Part shown: positions 26,349 to 36,120 of the stretch, one piece after another
Layout of the letters: every line of letters starts with the position of its first letter
Position numbering within the stretch: the first letter of the stretch is position 1
Source: Paenibacillus_AQ nitricinens
GTDB taxonomy: Bacteria; Bacillota; Bacilli; Paenibacillales; Paenibacillaceae
DNA: 64,000 bases
Assembly (NCBI RefSeq): GCF_052056485.1
Contig: NZ_CP183948.1
Coordinates: 5,394,001-5,458,000 of the forward strand
Direction of reading: 5' to 3'
Translations under genes and position numbers: made by a program
The notes under the pieces: generated by a model
Database searches by the model: none
What the model saw: the letters and a program-made list of their open reading frames with translations, nothing else
What the model was told of the DNA's origin: nothing

Positions 26349-27881
26349 TTAGATTAATTTCGGTTTTTTCCTTCTAGTTATTGTTTTTACAACGGAGATT
26401 AAATACTTAAATTCCGCTGTTTTCCAAAAAACTAAAAGAAAGATAGTGTTAGGTACAATAGCACAAATTATGCCTTTAAGTAAAAATGAACTAATTGTCT
26501 CTCCTTTGATATAATAACATATTAACCATGTTACTCCTCCCCCCAGTAACATTATCATAGTATAAATTGCATATTTCAAAAAATAAGAACTAATTGATTT
26601 TTTAAAACCGTACTTATATAAGATGTATGGTTCCACCCAAAAACAAGTTGTAAGAGTACTGATTATCGTGCCAATAAATATTCCATAAATACCTATTTTA
26701 TTCACAAGAATTAATGAAGCAATTAAATTAATACTAGCCTCAAATAATGGTTTATATCGATCATTCCAATACAGTCCTAATGCATCTCTAAACGTTAGGA
26801 CACTCTTTCTCATCCCAGTTAAATAAAAACTAACAATTATTATTAAGACTAATGAAATAGGAAATGAAAACTCATTTCCTAACCAAATTTCAATAAAAGG
26901 ATTGAATAATATTGCTAAGCAAATAGCCGCAAATCCATGGATCCAAAATCCAATAAGATTTAAACACTTAAATATATTATAAGATTTCACTTCCGATTCT
27001 GACGCACCAAGATTTCCAATGCTTGCGGTAACTGATTGAAACACCATTCCAAATATAGTATTGAGGGCGTTAATAATGAGAAGATAATTAGAATATAATC
27101 CAACTAATCCCACACCAAGAAACTTAGAAATCAACAAACTATCTGTACCATTAACAACTACACCACCAAATTTATGAAATAACATCGCTTTTATATTGCG
27201 GATAATTGTTTTTTTAGTTTCATTATCTAGACGCTCAGTAGTCTGGCCTTTGATAAAGGGGTATAAAATATCCGCCTTTCTGGATATAAACAAATTTTCA
27301 AATAATGTGAAAAATATTTGCAATCCCAGAAAAAGAATATAATTCCTTGTAATCAAAAGAATTATCATCTGCATAATGTTTAAAATAATATAAAATAGAT
27401 ATTGATAAAATGTAGCGATATACCTTTTCTGATCAGCAATAATGAGAGACCGTTTATAAGAAAAAAAATAAGAAATAGTGGAATTTATAACAAACATTAA
27501 ATAGATCAATTGTATATTAGGTATTGGAGGGATATCCTTTATTAAATAAGAAAGGAACGGCGTGAGAGCCGTACCTAAAATGGCTACTATTATTCCAATA
27601 GTAATATAAGACTGCTTATATAATCTCATTAATGCTTTTATTTGACTCTGGTTCCGCTCGGAAAGCGGTTTGTAAAGACTATATACTATAGCAGTCCCAA
27701 CACCTAGCTCAGCAAATGATAATACAGACAGTATGTTAACAAAAAGACCATTTAAACCTAAATAATCAGAACTTAGTGTTTTTACAAATACCATACGTGC
27801 AAAAAAACTAATCAGTAATGCACTTGCTTGCCCTAGAAGGGCGAATTTTATATTTTTCAATGAATTAAATGTTCTTGACAT
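26349..27881 (-). CDS. Wzx-like polysaccharide flippase
   Basis: A 510-residue integral membrane protein with about 12-14 predicted helices. The N-terminus LLGQASALLISFFARMVFVKTL and the segment DYLGLNGLFVNILSVLSFAELGVGTAIVYSLY are characteristic of the MOP-superfamily polysaccharide exporters. It would flip lipid-linked repeat units across the membrane for polymerisation by the Wzy-like protein at 29497. The gene has a good AGGGTGAGGGA site. Base composition is clearly AT-rich compared with the heme region, typical of exchanged polysaccharide genes. Substrate unknown. Confidence 0.85.
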   Translation of the reverse strand: MSRTFNSLKNIKFALLGQASALLISFFARMVFVKTLSSDYLGLNGLFVNILSVLSFAELGVGTAIVYSLYKPLSERNQSQIKALMRLYKQSYITIGIIVAILGTALTPFLSYLIKDIPPIPNIQLIYLMFVINSTISYFFSYKRSLIIADQKRYIATFYQYLFYIILNIMQMIILLITRNYILFLGLQIFFTLFENLFISRKADILYPFIKGQTTERLDNETKKTIIRNIKAMLFHKFGGVVVNGTDSLLISKFLGVGLVGLYSNYLLIINALNTIFGMVFQSVTASIGNLGASESEVKSYNIFKCLNLIGFWIHGFAAICLAILFNPFIEIWLGNEFSFPISLVLIIIVSFYLTGMRKSVLTFRDALGLYWNDRYKPLFEASINLIASLILVNKIGIYGIFIGTIISTLTTCFWVEPYILYKYGFKKSISSYFLKYAIYTMIMLLGGGVTWLICYYIKGETISSFLLKGIICAIVPNTIFLLVFWKTAEFKYLISVVKTITRRKKPKLI

Positions 27882-28130
27882 TCCCTCACCCTAAGAATTC
27901 AGAATTATTTATGGTACGAATACATGCATCATCAGTTTTTTTTGTAAATATCCCGATACTAATTTATCTTTAGTTATCAAGTGAATTAGTAATTTACTTT
28001 TATTATTAAACTATTATATGGGCTATGTATATTATTGCTTCATCGCTACTCAATATAGGTTAGATATTTTGCGATTAATGTAAAAATCTAACATCTATAA
28101 ACTAATTAGGAGGTCTTAATAATTCAAAAC
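27882..28130. other. AT-rich intergenic DNA, no gene seen
   Basis: About 250 bases of AT-rich DNA between the flippase and the fragment at 28131-28319. No frame with a ribosome-binding site and no clear repeat. Confidence 0.4.
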
Positions 28131-28319
28131 TTACGCGAATCTCGGGAAAAACTCCATTTTTAATCGCTCTTTCATTCTATAATCTTTACTTTCCCATGCA
28201 GTATGGTGAAGCGCCAAACATTTAAGATCATACACTAACAGGAATTCATTTAAGTACCTAAAATGATAGATTGAACAACATCGTTGATAAGTAAAGCAAT
28301 AGAAACTCTCAACATTAAA
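28131..28319 (-). pseudogene. Start-less reading frame, probable gene remnant
   Basis: A 62-codon minus-strand frame bounded by TAG upstream and ending in TAA, with no start codon and no ribosome-binding site near its beginning. The translation is protein-like (…YQRCCSIYHFRYLNEF, then LALHHTAWESKDYRMKERL) and unusually rich in Tyr, His and Arg for this AT-rich DNA. I do not recognise the family. It sits between the flippase and a glycosyltransferase, so a truncated cassette gene is likely. It may be chance. Confidence 0.35.
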
Positions 28320-28333
28320 CTATTCGAAACCAA

Positions 28334-29437
28334 CTACTTCTCACCAATTACATTTAATATTCTATCAGCCACGCTACTCCAAGAATATCTATATATATAT
28401 TCTTTTTTCTTACTCAATACATTTGTTTTAATATTTTCGTTATTTAACAAATCATACATTTTCATAGCTAAACACTCAGCATCATCATCATCTATTAAAT
28501 ATCCATTTTCTCCATCTTGAATGAACTCTTTCATTTCAAAGCTATTTCTGCCTATGCAAGGCAGACCATATACCAAAGCTTCTACAAATACTAATCCATA
28601 AGCTTCAAATCTTGATGGCATACAAAATATATCACATTTATTGAAATACTCACTTAATTGAACAGAATCCAAATCACCCAAATAGTGTATATTTTTATTT
28701 TCTTCATTTAATTCCTTCGCTTTATATCCAGCAACAAATAATTCTACTTCTTTGTCGTATTTAACATTCAATATATTAATCGCGTCAACAACCAAATCCC
28801 CTCCCTTTCGATGGAAATCCCTACCAACAAACAACACTTTTTTATTAGATTTAACTTCCGATTTGATTAAATTAATATCTAAGTTAATCCCCCCTCCGAC
28901 ATAATGAATATTCCCCTCAGGAAATCCTCCTTGTTTTACAAGATATTCAGCCAACCATTTACTCATTGTAAAAATACCTTTACCATTTTTGAGAATACGT
29001 AATTGCTCGCTATTTTGTCTCAATAAATCAACTGTTGGTACATTGTTAAAGTTCGAAAATTTCCCAACACTGGGTGAATTATCTCTTATATAGAGAATGG
29101 AATCTATCGTCAAATCAGTATAATAATATGCATTTTCACAAATACCAAAATCCTCAATTAATAACTTTGGTGTATTCACATTATTCTTCAAAGCTGCATC
29201 TAATTTATTTTGTCTGAATCTTGTAGTTAGTTTTCTAAAGGGTGTATTTATTTTTATTTTTCTATCTCTAATGCGAAGATTTAACAATGTCAAAAAAAAA
29301 GTCTGAAATTTAGTATACGTTAAATCAATTTCTTCTAAATCCACTTTTTTATTCAGTGCGGTAAATAAGGAATGTGTTGTTCCTGACCATGCCTTCTTTT
29401 TGTTCGTGTTCCATCTGCAAATATATTGCAATTTCAT
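28334..29437 (-). CDS. Glycosyltransferase family 4
   Basis: A 367-residue GT-B transferase. The C-terminal Rossmann half shows VLFVGRDFHRKGGDLVVDA, IHYLGDLDSVQLSEYFNKCDIFCMPSRFEAYGLVFVEALVYGLP, in which RFEAYGLVFVEA contains the E-x7-E nucleotide-sugar motif. The N-terminal half, including NIHYVGGGINLD near the hinge, would bind the acceptor. It probably adds one sugar of the repeat unit at the cytoplasmic face. The ribosome-binding site is weak (GGGAG about ten bases upstream). Donor sugar unknown. Confidence 0.88.
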   Translation of the reverse strand: MKLQYICRWNTNKKKAWSGTTHSLFTALNKKVDLEEIDLTYTKFQTFFLTLLNLRIRDRKIKINTPFRKLTTRFRQNKLDAALKNNVNTPKLLIEDFGICENAYYYTDLTIDSILYIRDNSPSVGKFSNFNNVPTVDLLRQNSEQLRILKNGKGIFTMSKWLAEYLVKQGGFPEGNIHYVGGGINLDINLIKSEVKSNKKVLFVGRDFHRKGGDLVVDAINILNVKYDKEVELFVAGYKAKELNEENKNIHYLGDLDSVQLSEYFNKCDIFCMPSRFEAYGLVFVEALVYGLPCIGRNSFEMKEFIQDGENGYLIDDDDAECLAMKMYDLLNNENIKTNVLSKKKEYIYRYSWSSVADRILNVIGEK

Positions 29438-29496
29438 ATTCTATCAAACTCCCTTACATTGAGGATCTTCACACGATAATATCTTAATTATTAATC

Positions 29497-30636
29497 TTAA
29501 TTCTTGTCATTCAGTTTAAAATCATTAGACACCATCAGTCCAACGCATATAATTATCCACATATTTATACTGAGAATTAAATCATTTTCTAAAAAAATCA
29601 AATCAAAACTTGCCCTTAACATTAAGGGTAATATAAAAGATGCAGATATTCTCACAATATCATGATCTAACTTTCCAAAGAAACTCATCCATAATGTATA
29701 CATAAAAAATAAAAATAAAATAAGTAAAACTACCCCACCTTGTAAAAGTAAACTTATGAATATATTGTGAGTTGATGCCAATATCCCGTTACTCACTAAA
29801 ATATTGTTAGAAAATCCATATCCTAAAAAAACAGATTCTTTTATAAATTGATATGAAATATCCCAAATAATATCTCTTCCTGAGAAGAAATTTTTATTAA
29901 AATATTCCCTTGAAATATTGTTTATATCAACTCCGAGTGGAATATGTTTCAGAGAAATATAAGCAATTGGAATTAACAATATCAAACTTGTCAAAACAAA
30001 AAAGATTAATTTATATGCTTTTTTTGAATATTTAATTTTTTCTAATAATTTATAAATAATTAAGAATAAAATTATCGTCAAAATAGAGCTTCTTGTGGAA
30101 TTTATAAACAATAAGAATATCGTAATAATACTAACATAATATATTTTTTTTGTTTTAATCATCAAAAAAAACATATACATCAAGATCGTTTTATAAAAAA
30201 CAATATATACACCATTTATTTTAAATAAAAATTCATTTACCAATACAAATATAATCAGTATATAAAATAATCCACTGAATATATTCGCAAGCCTTTTAAG
30301 ACCATTATTATTCAAAACTGACTGCGATAGTATTGTAACAAAAAACAAAATAACTATTTGCTCTATGTAGACATATAAACTCTGTTTCGAAAAATTGATT
30401 GTAAGTACTAATAGTCCACCAATTGAGTATGTACACCAAGCCAAAAACAACTTAGACATTTTAATGCGGCTTAAATTTGTAAAAAAATAAAAAAAAGATA
30501 GGGATAATAAAGTTAATATTGATAATAGTCCTATCATTCTTGTGCCAGGAAAGGCATATAAAATAGTAGACATTAGAAGTATGGAAAATATCGTTATGTT
30601 TATATTTAACAATCTATTCCTCATTGTTTTACCCAC
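29497..30636 (-). CDS. Wzy-like O-antigen/EPS polymerase
   Basis: A 379-residue protein with about ten predicted membrane helices and a larger extracytoplasmic loop around residues 225-265 (…DINNISREYFNKNFFSGRDIIWD), followed by FLGYGFSNN and ASTHNIFISLLLQGG. That order, the loop with SGR..W and then THN near a helix, is typical of O-antigen ligase/polymerase (Wzy) proteins, whose overall sequence similarity is low. It would join flipped repeat units on the outside. The GTG start overlaps the upstream glycosyltransferase by 16 bases with GGAGCG eight bases before it. Confidence 0.8.
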   Translation of the reverse strand: MGKTMRNRLLNINITIFSILLMSTILYAFPGTRMIGLLSILTLLSLSFFYFFTNLSRIKMSKLFLAWCTYSIGGLLVLTINFSKQSLYVYIEQIVILFFVTILSQSVLNNNGLKRLANIFSGLFYILIIFVLVNEFLFKINGVYIVFYKTILMYMFFLMIKTKKIYYVSIITIFLLFINSTRSSILTIILFLIIYKLLEKIKYSKKAYKLIFFVLTSLILLIPIAYISLKHIPLGVDINNISREYFNKNFFSGRDIIWDISYQFIKESVFLGYGFSNNILVSNGILASTHNIFISLLLQGGVVLLILFLFFMYTLWMSFFGKLDHDIVRISASFILPLMLRASFDLIFLENDLILSINMWIIICVGLMVSNDFKLNDKN

Positions 30637-31742
30637 TCTTTATTCGCTCCGCTAATTATATTAAAAAGTTCTATTTCCTTCCCACTTGTAGTTGTAGCAA
30701 AATATTTATAGTTTTTTGGGTATGGTATTTCCTTTTTTAATCTTTCATACAGGACGCCCAAGTCTAAATTAGAATTATCATTGTCGATAAATGCAACATT
30801 ACTAAAATCATCCAATACCTCATGACATATTGGAATGTCAGAAGTAATTGTCGGTATCCCGAAACTTGCAAATTCGCATGTCATTAATCCCTGAGAGTCC
30901 CAACGTGTTGGAAGCAAACCACAATAAGACTTGTTAAGATAATCAACTATTTCTTGATGTGATAATTCTTTTTCAATCCATTCAAGATTTTCACTTCTTT
31001 TGTAATGATTAAAAAAGGTCCCTTTCCCAATAACTAAGAATTTGAATTGCGGATTGTTTTTTGCTAGATTATTCACTATATCTATTCCATATTTAGAATC
31101 ATCTAAATTATTCCGAATAGTAATAAAATCATATATTTTAGGAGAAGTTTCATTGTAATTATTAAGTTCAAAAGGTCTCCCAATAGAATTATAAATAATA
31201 TAATGATTGTCACTTATCAATTCCCTATTTATCCCAGTAAATAATAAAAATTGTTCACACATCCAATTACTAACAAATATAAAATGCGTTTTATATGACA
31301 AGTTAATGAATAATTTTCTCCATAAAAACAATTTAATTTCATCTTTTACATCTCTTTCCAACCGATGACGGAATTTTGATTGTTGAACAAATGAATATTT
31401 AGTAGATAATATCTTATTTACCTTAAAAACTTCATTTCCATGGAATATAAATACTATCTTTTTATACTTATGTTGAAATTGTTTTATGAATTTGTAATGA
31501 TGACTTATATGTGGTGCATGACATATTAATAAATCATAATCATTATTTATAAGATTAGTTTTATAACTATCGTATGAGTATACATTTATTCCATCTTTGC
31601 AATAGTCTACGTCAGTTCCAAAGTTTAATACATCCACCTGAATTTCATTTTCAGAGTAATGCAGATTTCTTACATGAAAAAACATCCCATTTGTAGACCC
31701 TTCCAGGTCTGGATAATTCGAACAAGTAACTAGTATTTTCAT
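30621..31742 (-). CDS. Glycosyltransferase family 4, paralogue B
   Basis: A 373-residue GT-B transferase. It starts KILVTCSNYPDLEGSTNGMFFHVRNLHY; the C-terminal half has DFITIRNNLDDSKYGID, FLVIGKGTFFNHY and LPTRWDSQGLMTCEFASFGIPTITSD. I choose the ATG at 31740-31742, five bases after AAAGGAG, rather than one 13 codons earlier. It is clearly paralogous to the next gene upstream (31935-33029), with matching segments along its full length. Both probably use related donors or acceptors in building the same repeat unit. Confidence 0.87.
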   Translation of the reverse strand: MKILVTCSNYPDLEGSTNGMFFHVRNLHYSENEIQVDVLNFGTDVDYCKDGINVYSYDSYKTNLINNDYDLLICHAPHISHHYKFIKQFQHKYKKIVFIFHGNEVFKVNKILSTKYSFVQQSKFRHRLERDVKDEIKLFLWRKLFINLSYKTHFIFVSNWMCEQFLLFTGINRELISDNHYIIYNSIGRPFELNNYNETSPKIYDFITIRNNLDDSKYGIDIVNNLAKNNPQFKFLVIGKGTFFNHYKRSENLEWIEKELSHQEIVDYLNKSYCGLLPTRWDSQGLMTCEFASFGIPTITSDIPICHEVLDDFSNVAFIDNDNSNLDLGVLYERLKKEIPYPKNYKYFATTTSGKEIELFNIISGANKEWVKQ

Positions 31743-31934
31743 GCTGACTCCTTTAATTTTTATCATGGTGATTTTGTCCATTATTTCGAAAGAACATTCA
31801 ACTTTTTCAACATTAATTCATATAAATCATAATATGTTTTGAATAGATGTTTTTTATGGAGGATTATATTATACTCAGTCATCTATGATCAACATTGAAA
31901 ATTCGAAAAACTCTAGAAGCACCAGATCATAAAT

Positions 31935-33029
31935 TCATAGAAGAGCATTTTTTATGATATCGACTTCCGTACCGCATGTATTATCAGCGAAATACTTTTT
32001 GTTTTTCGTAACAGATTTTCTATTTAATAGATTTTCCAATACAGGCACAAGATCTAAATTTGTATTTTCATTATTAATTAAGTATATATTTTCGAATTCA
32101 GCGCAAATATCTCGGCATAAAGATATATCAGATGTAATTAATGGTATACCAAATGTAGCCATTTCGCACATCATTAATCCCTGTGCATCCGCCCTAGTTG
32201 GCATTAGCGCGCATTTTGACTGATTCATGTAAGTAATAATTTCAGAGTGAGTTAGTGTCTTATCAATCCATGTAATATTCTCCTCCTTATCATAGTAATT
32301 AAAAAACTCTCCTCTTCCAATTATTAAAAACTTCATACTTTTATTATATTTAGCGAGTTGATGCACTAAATCTATACAATACTTAGAACCATCCAAAAAA
32401 CTTCGTACTGTAATAAAATCATATCTCATTTCGGATTCAGGATTATAATCATTTTCTTCAAATGCCTTTCCAACACTGTTATGAATAATTGAATATCTAT
32501 CTTGAAGGACTTTAGGATGGATTTTTGTCCATTTAATAAACTCATCATACATCCATCTACTGACAAAAACGAAATGAGATTTATATGCTATCTTTGGGAG
32601 ATAGTCATGCCATATTTTCAATTTAAGAGTGTCATATATATCTTGTATGGTTTTCTTTAAAAAGATGGTTTTTTTTTGATAGGGATACGGGTTCGGATAG
32701 ATTGCATTAATTCGAATGACTTCATGACCATGATAAAAAAATAAAATACTATCAAATTTTCTCTCAAACATTCTTAAAAACTTATAATGATTTTTCACAT
32801 TTGGGGCATGACAAACTAGCAGATCATACTTTTCTAACGAGTTTTTCTTGTAGTCTTCCAAAGTAATAACTGGAATATTATCGATAATATAATTTTCTAT
32901 AGCGCTAAAACTCAATACCGTAACATCTATATTTTTTTGTAAGTAATATAGATTACGTGTGTGAACATACATAAGCGTGACACTTCCGTCTAATTTTGGA
33001 TAATCCTGAACTAACACCAGTAATTTCAT
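31935..33029 (-). CDS. Glycosyltransferase family 4, paralogue A
   Basis: A 364-residue GT-B transferase, with N-terminus KLLVLVQDYPKLDGSVTLMYVHTRNLYY, DLLVCHAPNVKNHYKFLRMFE, FYHGHEV, then FLIIGRGEFFNYY and MPTRADAQGLMMCEMATFGIPLITSD. Each of these has an evident counterpart in the downstream gene 30621-31742, so the pair arose by tandem duplication and then diverged. GAGGTGA precedes the ATG. The 190-base spacer to the downstream copy holds no gene. Sugar specificity unknown. Confidence 0.87.
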   Translation of the reverse strand: MKLLVLVQDYPKLDGSVTLMYVHTRNLYYLQKNIDVTVLSFSAIENYIIDNIPVITLEDYKKNSLEKYDLLVCHAPNVKNHYKFLRMFERKFDSILFFYHGHEVIRINAIYPNPYPYQKKTIFLKKTIQDIYDTLKLKIWHDYLPKIAYKSHFVFVSRWMYDEFIKWTKIHPKVLQDRYSIIHNSVGKAFEENDYNPESEMRYDFITVRSFLDGSKYCIDLVHQLAKYNKSMKFLIIGRGEFFNYYDKEENITWIDKTLTHSEIITYMNQSKCALMPTRADAQGLMMCEMATFGIPLITSDISLCRDICAEFENIYLINNENTNLDLVPVLENLLNRKSVTKNKKYFADNTCGTEVDIIKNALL

Positions 33030-33695
33030 TAGTCACCTCAGCGCATCAGCTTTATTTTTGCTAATCAATCTTGTTTCTAGATCCTCAACTAGTGCAGGAT
33101 AGTTCTATTTTAATACAATTCCGAAAATAACAATCTTAGCATTCCTCACTATCTTATTTGCAAGTATCAATTACTTTTTTAATGCCTACATTAGGCTACA
33201 AATAAACCTACACCATCAATAGTTCTTCTACCAGCGTGAATGATTTTGAAAGAGTAACCTAAGATCTTTCATTAGGTATAATTTATATGAATTCCATTAA
33301 GGTATTCATTATTTTAATAATCATTAATATTTATAAAAAAACATATCACACTCGATCAACATTGATATACGATATGATAACTCATACCAACACTCTTGAA
33401 TCCATTTCTTCTTTAATCAAACTAAAATTTATATTCTCTATCTTCAATTACAAATTCCTCAAGATTTTCATTATCAATAATTAAATAATTTTTCTAATTC
33501 TATAATAGATGGAACAAGTGATTGATTTTCTATGTAGAATAAGCCTGTTTTCACTTCATATTTCAAACGGACCCATCTTCACAACTAGGAAAACAATTAT
33601 CAACTGTGATACTAAGATACATATTATTTAAGAACTCTTTAACCTAAATTTTATCCAAACGAATTAACTCATCAACTATCTTCATCAGTTCATTG
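33030..33695. other. AT-rich non-coding gap in the polysaccharide locus
   Basis: About 665 bases, roughly three quarters A/T, between ugd and the glycosyltransferase pair. The longest open frames lack ribosome-binding sites and recognisable motifs. It may hold a promoter for the downstream glycosyltransferase-wzy-flippase genes, and is a likely junction between cassette segments. Confidence 0.5.
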
Positions 33696-34862
33696 TTAAT
33701 CTCTACTAAACAAATCTCTTGTAAATACCTTATCTCCAACATCCTCTAATTCATCTGAAATTCTATTTGCCACAATAACATCTGAAATTTTTTTGAAATC
33801 TCTTAAATCTTTGATCACTTTCGAATTATAAAAACTGTCTTCCTTCATTGCTGGCTCATAAACTACAACTTCAATCCCCTTTGCCTTAATACGCTTCATT
33901 ACGCCTTGTATAGAAGATTGTCTAAAATTATCAGAATCAGTTTTCATTGTTAATCTATAAATTCCTACAATTTCGGGATTCCCGGATAATATTCTCTCGG
34001 CAATATGATCTTTCCTAGTTCTATTAGAATCAACAATTGCCCCCATAATATTATTAGGCACATCGATATAATTAGCTAATAACTGTTTCGTATCTTTGGG
34101 TAAGCAGTATCCACCATATCCAAAAGAAGGATTGTTATAGTGATTACCGATACGTGGATCAAGGCATACTCCTTCAATAATTTGTCTTGTATCCAATCCT
34201 CTTATCTCTGCATAGGTATCGAGTTCATTAAAATAGGCAATCCTCAAAGCAAGATATGTATTAGCAAATAGTTTAATCGCTTCAGCTTCTACTGAATCGG
34301 TAAATAAAACGGTAATCTCTTCCTTAATCGCTCCTTGTACTAAGCAACTTGCAAACTTCTCTGCTCTTTCCGAGCGTTCACCTATTACTATACGCGATGG
34401 AAATAAGTTATCATAAAGCGCTTTACCCTCTCTTAAGAATTCTGGTGAAAAGATAATATTATCTGTTTCAAACATTTCTCTTACTTTGTTTGTATAACCA
34501 ACTGGTACTGTTGATTTGATAACCATAACTGCCTCTGGATTTATGGACAATACATTGGCAATAACTGCTTCAACACTTCTTGTATTAAAATAGTTCTTAT
34601 CTGGATCATAGTTAGTTGGTGTAGCGATAATAACATAATCTGCATCTTTAAATGCTATATAACTATCAGTAGTTGCTCTTAAATTCAAATTTTTATTCGC
34701 CAAATATTCTTCAATCTCATTATCAATAACGGGTGAGATTCTTTTATTAATCATATCAACTTTATCTTGAATAATATCTAAAGCGATTATTTCATTATGT
34801 TGAGCTAATAGTATTGCATTTGATAGACCAACATAGCCTGCTCCTGCTACAGTTATCTTCAT
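33696..34862 (-). CDS. ugd: UDP-glucose 6-dehydrogenase
   Basis: Oxidises UDP-glucose (or a related UDP-sugar) to the uronic acid using two NAD. The N-terminus KITVAGAGYVGLSNAILLAQ is the Rossmann motif. ATPTNYDPDKNYFNT, STVPVGYTNK, SPEFLREG and the catalytic cysteine loop FGYGGYCLPKDTKQLL near residue 255 follow. The 388 residues fit the short, UDP-Glc/ManNAc-type Ugd. I choose the second ATG, six bases after GAGGTGA, since the first overlaps that site. It would supply uronic acid to the polymer, suggesting an acidic polysaccharide. Confidence 0.92.
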   Translation of the reverse strand: MKITVAGAGYVGLSNAILLAQHNEIIALDIIQDKVDMINKRISPVIDNEIEEYLANKNLNLRATTDSYIAFKDADYVIIATPTNYDPDKNYFNTRSVEAVIANVLSINPEAVMVIKSTVPVGYTNKVREMFETDNIIFSPEFLREGKALYDNLFPSRIVIGERSERAEKFASCLVQGAIKEEITVLFTDSVEAEAIKLFANTYLALRIAYFNELDTYAEIRGLDTRQIIEGVCLDPRIGNHYNNPSFGYGGYCLPKDTKQLLANYIDVPNNIMGAIVDSNRTRKDHIAERILSGNPEIVGIYRLTMKTDSDNFRQSSIQGVMKRIKAKGIEVVVYEPAMKEDSFYNSKVIKDLRDFKKISDVIVANRISDELEDVGDKVFTRDLFSRD

Positions 34863-34888
34863 TTCCATTCACCTCGCCTAATTAAGTC

Positions 34889-36055
34889 TTACCTTGTACT
34901 CTCAGCTTTCTCCCAAAATGGTTTGGCTTTCCCAGTCAATATTTTATACACTCCCACCCACTGAGCAAGTATTGTTACACAATAATAGTAAATTAAAGTA
35001 AATAGTTTATTATTTGTTTTAGTTACAGCTTTAATTAAGGCTAATAAATAAAATAATATCTGCCCTACAAATGTAAACAGAAAAAAGATTGAACTTGTTA
35101 TTAAAAGTGCATTAGTCAGCAATACTATCAGATGCGAACACCACAATAAATATCTACATGTCCTATGACCAAAGTAAAAGTATGAAAACCACTTATACTT
35201 AAAAATATTAAGTATTCTTAAATCAGGTAATATATGATTTAGGATAATTCGGTTCATACGAACTTTCCGTCCAAATTCATCCTCGATTACCTCGCCAGCT
35301 TTTTCATACGCAATTGCGTCATGATTACAAATAGCTCTCTTACCATTTAATGCATAAAAGGGTGGCATCGCACTGTCATGACATTGTATCGGATTAAAAT
35401 CATAATAATCAGAAGTTCTGCAGGCATAAATTGCACCATTTCCAGCTGTTATTGTCTGTATTCTTCCTTCAAGTTCGCGAATTGCCAGATCACTATCCCA
35501 ATAACTTGCTTCTGAACTACTAACATCATTCACTTCATTATTCACTATGGATAGTTTTCCAGTAACATATGCAATCTTCTGTGAAGTAAAAGCAGCCATA
35601 AGTTCTTTAATTGCATCCTTCTTCATAATTGAATTAGCATCAGTCATAACTAAATATTCTGTTCTAACTTTCTTATGGGCTTCGTTCTGGGCGTTGGTCT
35701 TTCCTTTTCGAGCATTAACTTCATACAATCTAATATTCTTTTCTTTGTGAGTTTTAATGAAATTCTTTACAATTTGATTCGTATTGTCCGTACTGTTATC
35801 TGAAGAAATTAAGAACTCTATTTTATCCTCTGGATAGTCGAGCTCTAATATATTATTCAGCTTATCGAGAATAACCTTCTCTTCATTATGAGCAACAATC
35901 ATTAAAGTTACAGTTGGTTGATGTGAATAATTTTTTATTAATTTCCTACTCTTATAGAACATACCTATTAACCGTAATGATACTGGATAACCAATCATTG
36001 CCCATACAATAATAAATCCACTTGTGTAAAATAGAATCTTTAATAATAATTCCAT
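34889..36055 (-). CDS. Membrane glycosyltransferase family 2
   Basis: A GT-A (GT2) transferase of about 388 residues with a membrane helix at the N-terminus (about residues 5-25) and three or four near the C-terminus (about 285-370). The catalytic part shows TLMIVAHNEEKVILDKLNNIL, FLISSDNSTDNTNQIV, VMTDANSIMK (DxD-like) and a later ITAGNGAIYACR. The layout resembles processive or lipid-linked transferases such as hyaluronan/cellulose synthase relatives. It lies between ugd and the aminotransferase. I use the second of two close ATGs because AAGGAG is eight bases before it; this choice is tentative. Confidence 0.85.
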   Translation of the reverse strand: MELLLKILFYTSGFIIVWAMIGYPVSLRLIGMFYKSRKLIKNYSHQPTVTLMIVAHNEEKVILDKLNNILELDYPEDKIEFLISSDNSTDNTNQIVKNFIKTHKEKNIRLYEVNARKGKTNAQNEAHKKVRTEYLVMTDANSIMKKDAIKELMAAFTSQKIAYVTGKLSIVNNEVNDVSSSEASYWDSDLAIRELEGRIQTITAGNGAIYACRTSDYYDFNPIQCHDSAMPPFYALNGKRAICNHDAIAYEKAGEVIEDEFGRKVRMNRIILNHILPDLRILNIFKYKWFSYFYFGHRTCRYLLWCSHLIVLLTNALLITSSIFFLFTFVGQILFYLLALIKAVTKTNNKLFTLIYYYCVTILAQWVGVYKILTGKAKPFWEKAESTR

Positions 36056-36120
36056 TATCATAGCTCCTTAAATCGTAAACTCACTTAAACTTCCATCAGA
36101 AAATAAGGAATTTACTATGA

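Noticed and set aside
33287..33484. 65-codon plus-strand frame near ugd
   Set aside because: Very low-complexity Ile/Lys/Asn product, no ribosome-binding site, in AT-rich spacer DNA.
26349..36061. Phage or genomic island with integrase
   Set aside because: The AT-rich block consists of polysaccharide genes only; I found no integrase, attachment repeats or phage structural genes.
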